Positions 36,346 through 49,760 of a stretch of 64,000 nucleotides of DNA are shown here, piece after piece (positions within the stretch are counted from its first letter, which is position 1; each line of letters begins with the position of its first letter). The notes beneath the pieces are model-generated. The model searched no databases and was not told where the DNA came from. It saw nothing but the letters and a program-made list of their open reading frames with translations. The DNA is taken from NCBI RefSeq assembly GCF_905475395.1, contig NC_058339.1, forward strand, positions 16,128,001 through 16,192,000, in the 5' to 3' direction. The stretch is from Chrysoperla carnea (lineage: Eukaryota; Arthropoda; Insecta; Neuroptera; Chrysopidae). The position numbers were made by a program, and so were the translations under genes.

Positions 36346-38560
36346 ATTCAAAATGTTTAACGAATAAATAGAAATCTCTCTCCCCAGAAATTTAATTTTA
36401 CGTAAAACTTCGAATTTTGAGAACGACCAAAAAGTATAACTATTACAACAGTTTCTTTAGGTACAAAAAAAACTATAATGATATTCTAAAAAAATCCCAT
36501 ATACATATTTGATGGTTTTAAATTTTCTTTTGTAAGGATTCACTTTTCTTGTTTAAATCCATAATAAATACTAAACATATGTACGAGGTACACGTAGACA
36601 TCATAAATTAAACTTTATAAGGTTTTTGTTTTGTCACTTGATATATAAAACAAGTTTCCTATTCGAAAGTAAGTATGTCTGGGCTGTATACATAAATATT
36701 CTATTTTTATTATTTTTACAAAATCAATTTGTAGCTAACTAATAATGATGATATTCTAGTTTTGCATTAGCCGTGAATTGAAGACAGATCAAGGTAGGTA
36801 TGTACTCCATTTTCTCAATTCTACCTCGAAGAAACCAGAAATTTATATTAAATTGGAATAGTATGAGAAAAACTTTCTGTGTGCGTAACATATCGAAAAA
36901 TTAGTTTTCCATTTTTTGAAACAATCACAATTTTGTCGGGGCTGTTATATTTACTCAATGAATTTCATGATAGAACTAAGTATTGAAAAACGATAGAAGT
37001 TTTGCCTTCGAAGAAGTTTTTTAAGAAGAATAGTCAAGTAAGATTAAGGGTTAGAAAATTTTTACGATGAAATTACCCACGCAGATCATTTTCAAACTTT
37101 CCCTCATTTAAGTCACCATTGAAATGCCTTTCAGTCGCCACTTAGGCAGAACCGAGGATATTAAATAATCAAATCTGACACTACCTTAAATGTAAATATC
37201 ATTGAAGAAGAAATACATCAGCAATTAACTAGAATTCGTGAATTATTCTCCAGTACCTGGATGACCGACCTTTACTAGATATTTTTTGAGTTAAAAAGGC
37301 GCAAATATTATCACTAACATAATAATGGAGTATAAAACTAATATAAGAACCATTTAAAATATCCCCACACAAATATCAATTTGAATGTCCCGGTAATGTA
37401 CTTTATTTCGTCGCCAATAGATGTCAGGAAGAGTCACACTTTGCAGTCTATATTTCAGTTTTTCCGGAAAACACGGTTAAAACGACGTTTTCTAAAAATA
37501 AAGCTAGATCGATTTTTCGCCCCAAAAAAACCTTGCATACAAATTTTCAAGAAAATTCTTCGAGCCGTTTCCGAAATTGCTTCTTATTCAGCAATGGTAA
37601 TATTTGGCTTTTGCAAATATAAATAAGTGAAAATATCAACTATGGAATTAATAGTTTAAATATCCTGCATATACTTGGGAACCAAATTTAAAGTTGAATA
37701 TCGAATAAAAAAACAAGAGAAAATTAGAGTTTTCGTTGTTGTTTGATCTTCATTTTCACATATACAATATCTAAAACTGTTTTATTAACGTCAAGTGAAA
37801 TTTTACCCCCAAATGCATATTTAGATTTTAGTATTAAGCAGGTTAATAAATAATTTTAACAATTTCGTCTTCCGTATAAGTGGATAATAGCTCTATATAT
37901 TTCAAGAAAATATGAATTAAAAATGTATGAAGAAAATTTAGATTTTAATTACGATGGAAAGATGTTTTATAGTTCATGCGCTGACTGAGCTTGAAGAGGA
38001 ATCATCCAAGTATACGCAAATCCATGTTTATCACTTTTTAATGTGGTGCTACAATATTTTAGGTCTGATTAATCTTAAAATTGTTATCTTTGTGAAAGCC
38101 AAAAATTCTCAGAAAGTTTTTTGACAAAATTGAAACTTTTGAGGGATATTGCATACCAAAGTTTAAACAAACGATTTTTTTGTTTGCTAGTACTCTGAGC
38201 AGTACAAAATTTGGAATGAGATAAAACTAAGTCTGTAGCACTTATATGTTTTTTATCTAGCTATATCGAATATTGTTTGTTTTTCGATTTAGCAATGGTG
38301 AAAGCTATAAAATCCACAATAAATTAAAAGTGTAATAAAGTATTATTAAACTTGGCACACAGTAGGTATCTTCCATTCTTCTGGATGGATTTCAACAGTT
38401 AAGGTAACGTTATATTCGTCTTGAAAACCCTCAGCCCTCAGATAGGCGTTTGAAAAACAAAAGCAGAACAGCGGATTTTCATCGCGAAATATAAATATGT
38501 TATTAAAAAAAAAACAACTAAATTTATCGAGTATAGGGTCTCTAAATAAAAGAAATTATG

Positions 38561-38859
38561 GTAGTACTATCGGTAATAGCATTCACAATTTAATGAAACT
38601 TGGCATAGTTGTCCATTATTATATCATAATTAACCGGTTAAATTTTTAGGAGCCTTCAAAGAACTGAAAATCTGAACGTCCAGTTTTGTGAAATACAATA
38701 AAATCTGTGATTTCCCAAAAGGATCAATGTTAAAATATCTTTTTTTCAGTTCTCTGTAGGCCCCTAAAAATTTAACTGGTTAATTATGATATAAAAATGG
38801 ATAACTATCTCAAGTTTCATTAAATTCTGAATGCAAAGTCTATTACCGATAGTACTACC
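38561..38859. mobile_element. Fold-back element with long similar arms
   Basis: GGTAGTACTATCGGTAATAG at the left and CTATTACCGATAGTACTACC at the right. The arms continue through AATTTAATGAAACTTG and ATATCATAATTAACC to CAGTTCT near the centre. About 110-bp arms, about 80-bp middle, no ORF. Confidence 0.75.
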
Positions 38860-40361
38860 TTAAAAGCGGATTACAAAAATATATATATGTTATATGTTTT
38901 TACCCGACTACGAAAGAAGGTAGCAGTTATAGATTGTAATATAATTGGGAATAATAAATACTATGTTAAGTGCGGTATCAGAAATAATTTAAAAAAATTA
39001 AAAAATATGGAAGATTTGAATCGGTCTAGATTTTAATGGTTCCGACTGTTAATGTCGCTATGAAAACTACGGGGCTTGTTTTTATAATTCTCTCTATTTA
39101 ACACAGCCGGGTTTTTTAAATTTGTTTTTTCATTATTTATTTTATATTCATAGATTTACAAATATGGGTCGGACAAAAAAACCATTAAATATTTACGGGA
39201 AAATCGCATTTGAATGTGCTAACGTCACAAATCTTCAATGCTTTTAGTCATTTATAAATAGAATTAAAGCTAGAAACACGCACCATCGTCAAACATATGA
39301 AAAACCATTTTTCTTCACTTTATTTTTGTTAATACAATAAAAAATATTCCATTATCTTTGTCACGTTCCTTCAACTCAACATCATCGTAGGAAAGAAAAT
39401 GTGAATAGTGATATAAAATTTTTATGTATAGCCTAAATATGCAATCAAAAAGAATAAATTTTTTGCTTTTTAATTTTATATGAATTATGAGTTTTTAATG
39501 ATTTATTATTGTTCGTTCATCATTATATGAACATTTTATGAAAATTCTTTTTATATTTCAAAATAAATGGAAACTATTTTATTTTATTAAAGACACACGC
39601 ACGCACATTGTAGTGTGTGGAACGCTTGATTTATATTTAAGCTCTAAAAATACTCATGATTGATTGTGAAGGACATTTTATACGCAGAAATCATCAAAAC
39701 TTTTATTTCGTTCATTCCATTATAAATATTCAACGTGAGAATGTGTTATTTAAATTGTACTTTGTATGTTTAAGGGGAAGAAAAGTGTGCGATTTTGAAA
39801 CAACTGTAAAACGAACTGATGGGTTTTTGTTTCACAAAAGTGCCAAATCTCATTTAACTTTTTAGATTCTAAGTTTTCTATATAACACATATAAAGTGAA
39901 GTAGAGAAATGTGTGATTTTGAAAACACTGTAAAAAAAAACTGAATTCTTTAATGGGATTTTGTTTTACAGTATTTTCAAAATAACGCATTACAGATTTA
40001 TAAGTCTTTACAGATTTATAAAATTTACTTTTAAAGCAAAATTTAAATAGTCTTAAAATATGATTTTTGTGATATCTATACTTGAGTTATTTTACCGAGG
40101 CTACCCTTGAAAAAAAGCAAAATACGTTTTTAAGCACACAGTTTAATTTAATTGGTTCGATTTCTTAAAACTGCTTTAAAATAACTTATATTTAGCAAAA
40201 CTATAAATTCGAATCAATTAAATTGTACTATTAGGCTCGAAAACACACTTTGAAGTTCACAAGGTTCGCTTCGGGAAAATAATATTGTAAAGACGACCTC
40301 ATTATGTTGGTTATCATCAGTCAATCAGTTCATTAAAATTTATAAAGAACGAAATTTTAGC

Positions 40362-41008
40362 TTAAGGATGTATGAGCATGGTAGTGGGGGCACAAATTTA
40401 AAAATAGATATTTTCAATTTTGATGATAAATTTATATTATTACTTGACGATATAAGACGAAAAGTAAGAATAAAATTTTTCGATATCTGGCTTAATTTTG
40501 AAAACATCGAAAATTGAAAATTTTGTTTAATTATTTAGCTTTCGTTATTTCGAAAACCAAGACACATATCGAAAAATTTTATTCTTATTTTTCGTCTACA
40601 TTCATGAAGTTATAACAAAATTCATCATCAAAGTTGAAAATAAGATAAAAATAATTTCAACCCTTAATCTACCCTGCTCTTACATCCCTTATATGGACGG
40701 TCACACTTAGTTTTTTTCTTTTCTAATTCATTGCTAATATGTTTACTTTCTATTAAAAAGTTTTTTTTTAATTGGTTTTCATTCATTCCAAATGAAAATT
40801 ATCAAAAACTTCCAAAATATGTCGTTTTTTGAGATTCCTCCATAAGAGCCAATGTATTTTATATCGATTTTTAATGAATTTTTTCTTAAAAATTTGCACG
40901 GATACCTAAGCTGAAATTTTAACCACATATTCTTTGAGTAAAAGACTACCTACAAACAAATTTTGAGCCTTTAAATCAAACATTGTTGTCATGCTCATAC
41001 ATCCTTAA
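40362..41008. mobile_element. TTAA-ended TIR element, copy 1
   Basis: TTAAGGATGTATGAGCATG and CATGCTCATACATCCTTAA end a 647-bp segment. The inner part has further mirrored blocks (CGAAAAATTTTATTCTTA). If TTAA is the target duplication, the class would be piggyBac-like. A relative is at 55957-56335. Confidence 0.6.
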
Positions 41009-41267
41009 CATACTATACTTCGGTTACTATGAGAAAACCAGTTCAATTTGTACACCAATTATAAAATTTACATAAATATGTATTTTATAAGTTTTCCATT
41101 ATTTTGATTGATTGATTTATATGTTCACTTCAGACATTACATCAGGTGTTGTGACACACAACCTTCTTACACGGACCATGTACCTACGTATCCCTATAGT
41201 ATAAGAGCCGAATTAGGGTCGACCTTCACCCATCTGTTTACGAATGGAAGTTATTTTTTATGAAATG

Positions 41268-41424
41268 TAGGTTGGGTTAGGTTAAGTTATATTGGCTGTC
41301 CACGAGACACACACTTAGGCCATAAAAACCATTGTGATGCCATATTTGTGTTTTCCTACTTTTTCCGCTGATAATGTCGTTTATCAGACCCTCAATTAAA
41401 TCGAGAAGCTGAGTGCACCTCCTT
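41268..41424 (-). mobile_element. SINE family S, 5'-truncated copy
   Basis: Read on the minus strand it has GAGGTGCACTCAGCTTCTCG, ATGGCATCACAATGG, GTGTGTCTCGTGGACAGCC and a tail of AACCTAACCCAACC. It matches the body and tail of the full copy at 54531, without the tRNA-like head. Confidence 0.7.
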
Positions 41425-41777
41425 CATGCATATATCATGCCACTACACCAGCACATCAACCATTAATTAAATTAATTTTTTTATGAATTATAAATATAAT
41501 TTAGCTTACAATTTTTCTGCGGGAATTCTGTGAAGCGAATGAATCGATTACATCGGAATTTAATTATCTATTCGTATAGTTACATGCTTTGTATTGAAAT
41601 ATAAATCTGGAACATGAAGTTTTTCAGTAGATTTTTTATAGTGTTAATACCGACATTAAAAAGGTTAAAGGAGGGTTGGAAAGTTGATACCCCCAAAATA
41701 AAAATCTTTAACACTAGATCAACTAACACATCAATTTTGGGAAACATCTCCAAATTGTTTAAATGATACCTGTTTTT

Positions 41778-42060
41778 AACCCCCGAGCTAAAAAAACGGT
41801 GTTATAAGTTTGACCGCTATGTGTGTGTGTCTGTGGCATCGTAGCGCCTAGACGAATGAACCGATTTTAATTTTTTTAGTTTCGTTTGAAAGGTAATTCA
41901 AGGAAGATTGTTCTTGGCTATGTTTCAAGTGCGAGTTTAGGATTCCGTACCCGAAAAAAACAAAAAAATGACGACTATATTCAAAATGCTTTAAGGGAAA
42001 ATATAATTTAATGGTGAGTGTTCTTATATATGTTTCAAGTGCCAGTTTAGGGTTCTATAG
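41778..42060 (+). repeat. Dispersed family K, copy 2
   Basis: AACCCCCGAGC, TATAAGTTTGACCGCTATGT, GTGGCATCGTAGCGCC, AGGTAATTCAAGG and TTCTTGGCTATGTTTCAAGT. It is followed by a second, shorter repetition (AGTGTTCTTATATATGTTTC) around 42020. Confidence 0.65.
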
Positions 42061-43221
42061 GGTTGTAATAACGTAAATTCCTCCTATATACCCTTGCATA
42101 ACCCTACATACATAATTTTGAGTCCCAAAACGATATAAATAGTACGGTTGTAATTCTAGGAGTCATGAAACGGATCTATTACCCTCCACTTTTTCCGTTG
42201 TCCTGCGTTACAGTGCATAATTCCATATTTTCGGGGATTAAAAAGCATACTTTTACTATAATGTTAATGGAATTTAATTGTGCGGTTGGTAATCTTCATT
42301 AAAACTACTTTTATCTATAAAAGGTATGATAATAAAATGGCAGAAAGTAGGTATATTATACGATTTCAGGTCAAGGGGTAAGTTTACATTCAAATTGAAT
42401 CTACATACCTATCATCAACAAATAATAATTACTATATCAAGCATTTCATCACGTCAAAACTATAGGTGTACCTATAAGTATTATAAATAAAGGTGTTTTG
42501 CGAAAAAAAATGTAAATCATTTTCAATTGACGTCAGTTTTTTACAAGGTTTTCGAAGTATAATAGTACGTAGAAATATTTAAATAAAATTATTGATGGTG
42601 AAAGAATTTCTGTATATTATAGGATGGTAGCTAAAAACAATTAAAATTAACTAACCTTGGCCTTTTACTATTCTTTAATTATTGAATTAATTTCCAATTT
42701 ACATCCTGGATGGCACTAACTTTCAATTCCTATCATGGCTGGCTATAATCAATTCCCATACTGGTCGCAAATGGCTAAAAATGGCTCATTTTTTTAACTG
42801 GTCTGATCAGTTCTATTGATGGAACAATATTTTCTTTAAAATAACAATAACTTTTATTCAACCATGTTTTTCGTAAATTCTGTAAGTTCTGCCGGATTCA
42901 AATTCACAATCAATATATTTTACATTCTTAAGTTAAGTTTATAGAGGAAATGTGTCGAAAAAAAGTTATTTTTATAGATAATAATAATTTAATACAAATT
43001 TTCTTACATCTTTTATCAGTTACAGGCAGGGAATTGGTAATCAAGATTATTAATTATCAAGGGTAGATATTTTTTTATAAGACAATTTTAAGTATTGTTA
43101 GCTACCGGTCTATTATATAATAATCAAATAAACAAATCTTTAAAAAATTACATGATAAATATCTATTCCGAGAAGATTACTCAATCTTTAGAAAAATGTT
43201 AGATTTAATATTCATATAAAC

Positions 43222-43700
43222 AGGTGAAAACAAACAATTGACTGAGTTAATTGTTGAAATACCATGTATAGACAGTGTTGATTATATGCAATCGTTTGTT
43301 TTTGTACGTCATGTAAGTAAAGAAAGATAGCCATACATACATACATAACACACAATATAATTTGCGTCCTTACAGGCAAACAGTGATCTTTACGAAAAAA
43401 TGTTTCAAACAAAAGTTGTTTATTTTTTTTATAAGGAACATTTTTTACATTTAAACTACCCTTCTATCTCTAACGGTTTACAAGTTAGGCTCTACGGACC
43501 AAAGAGTCAAATGACCTATGTTGGTCAATTACGAACTTGACCTCACTTTTTACGTCCGGAACACGCTATAAAAATATTAGCTTGATATCTCGTTTCGTTT
43601 TTTTGAGTTATCGTGTTGTCAGATGGACAGACCATTCAGACAGACGGGCGAACAACCGGAAATGGATTTTATGAACACATACACCCAAATTTTTGTCATT
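43222..43700 (-). repeat. Dispersed family A, copy in the 43-kb region
   Basis: Starts GGTGAAAACAAACAATTGAC and continues through AAACAAAAGTTGTTTATTTT and CTAACGGTTTACAAG to CCGGAAATGGATTTTATGAA, then loses similarity. Confidence 0.7.
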
Positions 43701-46265
43701 CGTTTTCGAAATATAAGAGTAGATACTTAAAAAACAACCTGTATGTGACTGCCACTTGTACAAATGAAAGCATCTTTCGTTAAGGTGAATATTTTAGCAT
43801 CACCTTATGTGTGGTATATAGTACCTGCGTCCAATTACAAAAACAAAATTAAAGTAATTGGCAAACGAAAGAAAGCTAATTTAAAATTAAATTAATTGTT
43901 CTGTCGTTTACTTATAAATAAAGAACGTGATGCTTGTAAAAATTGTATATTTTTGAATAAACTGTTCATTTTATTTAGTTCAAGGTACCATAGGGTACGA
44001 CGAAAATTATTTAGGTGGGTATTTGGTGAATAGTTAAATAGATTTCGAATATTATTTTATTGTAACACGATTCAGGTTCGCTGTCACATCTTTCAAGAGT
44101 GACTTAACTTAACTAATAATATTTGAGCTCTAGCTTATGGTTATAATGAGTTCCATTTGGTCAAATATAGAAATAATGGTCGTAAAAAAAGGGTAAATTT
44201 GCCATAAATGCTGTGGTCTCGAAAAAATTATCACAAATAAATAATTTTTAGGATAAATTAAAAAAAAGGATTATTAATTTTACCTATTTAATATCTTATT
44301 AAATATCTTCATTGTACTTTATTCTTTACATCTTTAATAATTATGAACTCAACAAATATAATTACATACATTTTTTGTTATTAAATATTATTTTCTAACA
44401 TAAACAAGTTTTTTAATGTAATATTTATATTTAATATTACATTGTAATAGTTATTATAATTCCTAAGGTCAGATTTTATTTTACTTTTTATAAAATACTT
44501 CATCAAAGCTACCTTAAGCTATTTGTGCGCAATGTTCAATCAATCGAATCGATTGAAAACTAATATCAGAATTACCTTTTGTTTTTATGCAGAAAAATTT
44601 CCAGTTTGTCATTCGAATCAGGAGACCTTGGCGTTTCTCGACCTTTGGCAGCCGCCAAAAATGACGTCTATTTATTATAAAATACAATTTTTAGGAAGGC
44701 ATTCCGCAAAGTGTAACACTGCAAATTAATTTTTTGGTTGGTAGAGTATTTAACTGCAACCAATAACCAATAACCATAAAAAATGAAATAAGTCGATAAA
44801 GACAAATGCAATGAATTTTCAGGTTATAATTCAAAAGCAAATTAAACCATTCCAGCCCTTATGAAATCTAGAATTTATGAAATTCTTAGGCAAGTACAAA
44901 TCGAGAAATCAACTTTGGTCAATATGATCATAAATAAGTTTGTGTGTGAGATATATACCTATTGCCAACCTTGAAATTATAAATAATATATTTAAACAGA
45001 AAAGTATCGACCAGTTTTTTATAAATATAAATTTTTAGAGCAAATTAATTATACTTTCAAATAATAATTAGATATTTCTTTAAGTCTTGACAATCAGAAA
45101 TTAAGGACTATTTGTAAAATGAAAAATAGTTCAATGTTTGTCTTCACTCACGGCAAGTGTCATGTCTTTTTTATGGAAACTTGTGGTCGTTATAAAGTCC
45201 TATTTTCCCCTCTAATTTGATGTGAATTTCATCGCTACATTATTTTTCGTTCCCGAGATATGGACATATTTGTAAGCGGTTGAAAAAATGATGAATCGTA
45301 TAGGTTATCCTTTTCAATTGAATATTTCTATATCAAAAAATCTAGAGAGTCTGATAAAAAAATATCTAAAATAATTAGATAATCTTGTAGTTTATAATAA
45401 TACCATAAAAATATAAAGTTGCCGATGATATAAGAACAAAATTTTAATTAAATATGAGTTCATCGAAGAACCATCATTTGATGAACAGAGACGACTATAG
45501 TTAGAGTATTGATGATTGAAGAGCGATATCTATATTATCAAATTTATAAGCATCACTTGCACACAGTATATTATATATTTTCGTAGTTTCGTGGTATTGT
45601 AAAGTCAAAAATAACTAATTACTTGACTACAAAGTATATATTTGGTTTATATGTATGTACCGTGCAATAAACCAAAACATTTTTACAATACTGTAGGTCA
45701 ATGTAAAATCAATGAAAGGATTATTCTCATTGGTTTTATCACATTCTTTCATTTTTTCATAATAGTACCAACAGTCATTAAAGTAAACAAAACAAATTTA
45801 AGTACCTCCCATTTTAACCAGATTTATTGCGATAAAAGTTTGTACTTTATTCATTATTATTTAATAAAGTATTTTTTTATCCTAGTTTCTCTCAAGAGTA
45901 AATCAAATTTCATACCACCATTCTTCGTAATTATGGAATTGAAAACTGTGCAATTTTCAAAACAATGCGGCGATTTTATGTTCATATTATATTATCTTTA
46001 AAAGAAAATAAGGAAGTAGGTCACATAAATTAAAATAGTACAAAATAAAAAAACCATACATAAGCTCTAAACATGATGACGTTTTTTACGGTACTATCAC
46101 ATTTTACATAGAAATATCTTGCAACATTAATAAACACATCTATTTCTCTACTATAAGTACATTTACTATGATGACATGGAAAACGGATGAATAACAAATA
46201 ATAACATCCAGACAAAATGTTATTGCTGACAAAACAAAAATAATTATTATTTTTATATAAACAAA

Positions 46266-46728
46266 CTAGAGTGATATCCACCCGCTTCGCTGGGTTTGGA
46301 AGTAAAGGTTGATAAAGATTGCTCTCTTTTATCCCCTTTCTATAACACTCGAAATAATGGTAAGGATTGTTTAACACAGGTAAAATATGTGTATGGTTTT
46401 CTATTTTTTTAAATGTATAATAGTCGTTATTATTCATTGAGTATATCAGAGAAGATGGCCGTGAAATATTTTATATTGACTATTTTTACAGAAATCTGTA
46501 ATTTATGGTAATGTCAAATGAATACTTTTACAGAAATCTGTAATTTATGATAATGTCAAATTAAATTAATTAAAAATTTTTTTTTTCTTAATATATCTTT
46601 ATAAATTATAGCTCATGTGTTATTCTGAAGTATGAGCTATATTGCTGTACAGTTTCATTAAAAAATATTCCTGATAGCGTAACAAACAAACAAACATGCT
46701 TACTTTTGCATTTATAATATAATAGAGA
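46266..46728 (-). mobile_element. Short non-autonomous Helitron
   Basis: On the minus strand it begins A|TCTCTATTATATTATAAATGC, a common insect Helitron 5' end. It closes with the hairpin ACCCAGCGAAGCGGGT and then CTAG|T. The A/T target bases are at both edges. About 463 bp, no Rep/helicase. It contains a tandem duplication of a 42-bp unit (TTTTACAGAAATCTGTAATT twice, 46479-46560). Confidence 0.75.
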
Positions 46729-46945
46729 TGTATAATATAAAATGTTCATTATGATTATAGTCCAGCTGTCAATGAACTGAGGGTAAATAAATGTGACGAG
46801 ACTTTATTGTGTTGTTGGAATCTAGAGACGGGACTAGTTAATAAAGTAACTGCCTAAAGAAGTTTTCACTTCAAAAAATCTTTATAATCGGACTCGAATT
46901 GTATACCCCTGGTAATTCCCGTATATGACAGTAATAGAGTATTTG

Positions 46946-47519
46946 CAGGGCCGGATTAATCCTCAACGGGGCCCTAGGCAACCATCAACTTGGGGGCCCT
47001 TTTTTCACGTCCGTTCCCTTCTTTTTTCGATTAAAAAATACAAACTTAATCTGACTCAATGCAAAGTATACCTAACATCTCGAATCGCTCTTGTCGCGTT
47101 GTAGCTCTTTCAGCAGCTTTGATTTTTTTTTTAATTGCGAGAAGGATCGTTCGACAGAACAATTTGTGATCATTAATGTTAAAAAAATCCGAAGAGCTAT
47201 TTCTGTGTTAGGAAATACATCGGCTAATTGATCTTCCATTAGAATCTTATACAAATGACTATAAGTTTTGTCAAAGTAGTCGGAAATGTCCTTTTTAGGA
47301 ACTTTGTCTAGTTCGTCGGTCGTCGCCTTTTGAATGCGGCCAATTGAGTTTTATTTATTTGAGTAAAATTTATTTTCAGTTCTGATTATATTTCCTTTCA
47401 CTCTCTAGAATTTTATGTTTGTAAGAAAATTTTAGAAGGCTTTTTCATTTTTTGGGGGCCCCCTAAAATAGGGGGCCCCAGGCAACTGCCTATTCTGCCT
47501 ACTTGTTAATCCGGCCCTG
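46946..47519 (-). mobile_element. Internally deleted hAT transposon with perfect 8-bp TSD
   Basis: The TIR CAGGGCCGGATTAA is exact at both ends, flanked by the direct repeat AGTATTTG (46938-46945 and 47520-47527). Inside, the minus strand keeps the end of a hAT transposase (next entry). The 574 bp is far too short for a working element. Confidence 0.88.
47072..47254 (-). pseudogene. hAT transposase C-terminal remnant
   Basis: The reading FPNTEIALRIFLTLMITNCS followed by VERSFSQLKK is the signature of the hAT C-terminal dimerisation region (FPN-E-ALRIFLTLPVT-AS-ERSFS in relatives). The frame is also open upstream on the minus strand to about 47315. The DDE-like catalytic parts and the zinc finger are absent. 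Confidence 0.8.
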
Positions 47520-47724
47520 AGTATTTGTTCCTTATTAGGAGATAACTTCCAAATATTAGATTTAGACCAGCCTAATTACTTATAGCGAAATTTAATCAAG
47601 GTTAATCTTACCAGTCGAATTTCGAATGAAATTTCAGCGAACTTACCTAAAACAAAAAATAAAATTATTAATATATTATAAAACTTAAAAACTTGATCAT
47701 TTTATCTCTGCCCATAAAGACAAA

Positions 47725-48105
47725 AAAATGTTCCTTATATAAAAATAAACAACTTTTATTTGAAACATTTTTTCGTAAACAAAACTGTTTACCCGTGAGA
47801 GCGAAAATTAGGCGCAAATTATATAGTTTGTATTATATGGGAATATCAGTGAAGTGTGTATGTAGGTATCTCAATGTCAAAAAAAAAATGCTCGTTTTAA
47901 AACATTCTAAGTGTTACTATTATAACATAACATATGATGAGTACGCTTAGATGTTTTAACTGTGGCATTTTTTTTGACAGTGAGTATATGTTTGGCTACC
48001 ATTTCTTTACTTATATGACGTAAAAAAACAAACGATTACGTGATCAACACTGTCTTTACATGGTATTTCAACAATTAATTCAGTCAATTGTTTGTTTGCA
48101 CTTGT
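47725..48105 (+). repeat. Dispersed family A, split copy
   Basis: ATGTTCCTTATATAAAAATA, AAACATTTTTTCGTAAAC and TGTTTACCCGTGAGAGCG come first; the end ATGGTATTTCAACAATTAAT-TCAGTCAATTGTTTG comes after about 200 bp of unrelated sequence. Confidence 0.6.
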
Positions 48106-48130
48106 TTTATTTTCATAACTGTTTTAGTTG

Positions 48131-48152
48131 TATAATATATATATATATATAA
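48131..48152. repeat. (TA)n microsatellite
   Basis: About ten uninterrupted TA units. Confidence 0.8.
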
Positions 48153-48584
48153 AAGAACAGAATTGAGTTAAAAAAAAATATTTTTTATATAGTTGTGTTT
48201 TTCGGATATTATCTTTATGACCCAGAAAACCACTATTCTAGTGTTTCAAGTGAACATAGTACATGAAATTTAAGTATCAATATTATATTCACGTTCCATA
48301 TGCAACTATCACTGTTTGTGTTATTGATAGTAAGTAACATTCATTTTATATACGATCCCAACAGAGTTTTCGATATCTTATTCATATGAACGAAATATTC
48401 ATTGTTTAATCTAATTTCCTTGAATAGTCTTGTTATTGTCAAGATTTTACGATATCAATATGGAAAATTTAAAATATTTAAAATAAATTATATATCTGAT
48501 GTTCCAGTTAAATTTATTTATTAAATTATTTTTTCATACTCAACAACGACCAAGCGGATTTCCCTAACATAATACCTCTTAAAA

Positions 48585-48755
48585 GTATGAAAACAAGAAA
48601 ATATTTCATCTGAAATTGTTATGATAAGTAAAATCGTCATTTCAGTCGGAGGACCTCATTTCGATCCTGTGGAAAACTGTTTAATTTTAGAGGTCTCCCG
48701 ACTGAAATGACAATTTTAGATGAAAATATTTTCTTGTTTTCATACTTTTAAGAGC
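48585..48755. repeat. Fold-back family F, copy 2
   Basis: AAAAGTATGAAAACAAGAAA and its mirror at the right edge. The inner arms GTCATTTCAGTCGG and CCGACTGAAATGAC are exact complements. Same family as 19070-19240. Confidence 0.65.
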
Positions 48756-49118
48756 GCGATTCTGTAATTGTCGGGGTTTTCGTTTTCGAATTTTATTTTA
48801 TTTAAACCATTTTGGGGTTATAATTTCGTGAGAAAGTATAACAACATATATATATATATTTAAAAAGTGCTATCATAACTTTATGTCCTTTAAAGAGCGC
48901 CATATTCAATTTAATGTGACGGAACATAGCCTATAACCAGCGAGCGCTCAAGACGCTTCTAACGCTTTATATCAAGACGCTTCTAACAATACCTCATTTG
49001 TCAAATTATTTATGATAAGTAGTTTAGAAGTTAGGTCCGAACAGATGAACATACATACATATCATTCAAACACATAACCCTCGCCATTGTATAGTCGGAG
49101 TAAAAAGGCAGATAAACA

Positions 49119-49760
49119 CAAAATAAAAAAAAACTTTTAACAAAAAGAAAACCGACTTCAAAAGAAAAACTTTTCCAAACTATATTAAAATGCACTAAAA
49201 AGTAAAAAAATAACGATAATATAATGTAGTTAAAATTATTGTTATTTTTGGAGTCGGTGTCAGTCAAGCTAATGTAGCAAACTGTTCTGCCAGAGTTGTT
49301 TCCTTGGCTGACACCGGCTCCAAAAATAACAATAATTTTAACTACATTATATTATCGTTATTTTTTTACTTTTTAGTGCATTTTAATTTATTTTCGAAAA
49401 GTTTTTCTTTTGAAGTTGGTTTTCTTTTTGTTAAAAGTTTTTTTTATTTTGTGATTTTTAGTGAATCTGAAGTACACTAACTAATTTGTCACTAAAAAAA
49501 AGAATCATCGAAGTGATATTGAGTTATTCGTCCTCTTGTCGTGCATACTTAATGCAAATTTAATACTTTTATGGTTTTCTCATGGACGCCGTTGTCAGAA
49601 CTGGACCAAAAAATGAAATGGGACCAAACGGAAAGCATCAGCTTTCAGACAGTTAAAGAATCATCAAAATCGGTTCACCCAGTCAAAAGTACTGAGGTAA
49701 CAAACGTAAAAAAAAAAATACAGTCGAATTGATAACCTCCTCCGTTTTTGTTTGAAGTCG
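49119..49760 (+). mobile_element. Palindromic repeat L, copy 1
   Basis: A near-perfect palindrome (49119-49452) has about 140-bp arms: ACTTTTAACAAAAAGAAAAC, then AATAACGATAATATAATGTA, then GGAGTCGGTGTCAG, and their mirror. The 44-bp spacer contains GCTAATGTAGCAAACTGTTC. It is followed by an unpaired part with TGTCGTGCATACTTAATGCA, and it ends TACAGTCGAATTGATAACCT-CC and AAGTCGGTTAAAAAT, a sequence typical of a widespread insect repeat. No ORF of note. Confidence 0.75.

Larger units (their letters stand above)
33813..46265. other. Gene-poor region with scattered repeats
   Basis: Apart from the listed fold-backs, SINEs and dispersed repeats I recognise no gene in this 12-kb stretch. The longer ORFs (35728, 37381, 39656, 44523, 45642) have no domain, no splice context and skewed composition. 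It could be an intron of a gene whose exons are outside or too short to see. Confidence 0.45.

Noticed and set aside
45642-46001. 119-codon plus-strand ORF
   Set aside because: No motif, no splice or promoter context, and composition dominated by Phe, Ile, Lys and Tyr.
46030-46437. 135-codon minus-strand ORF
   Set aside because: Straddles the Helitron 3' end, has no domain and is Tyr/Asn/Phe-rich as expected of AT-rich noncoding DNA.
49031-49267. 78-codon minus-strand ORF
   Set aside because: Lies over the left arm of palindromic repeat L.
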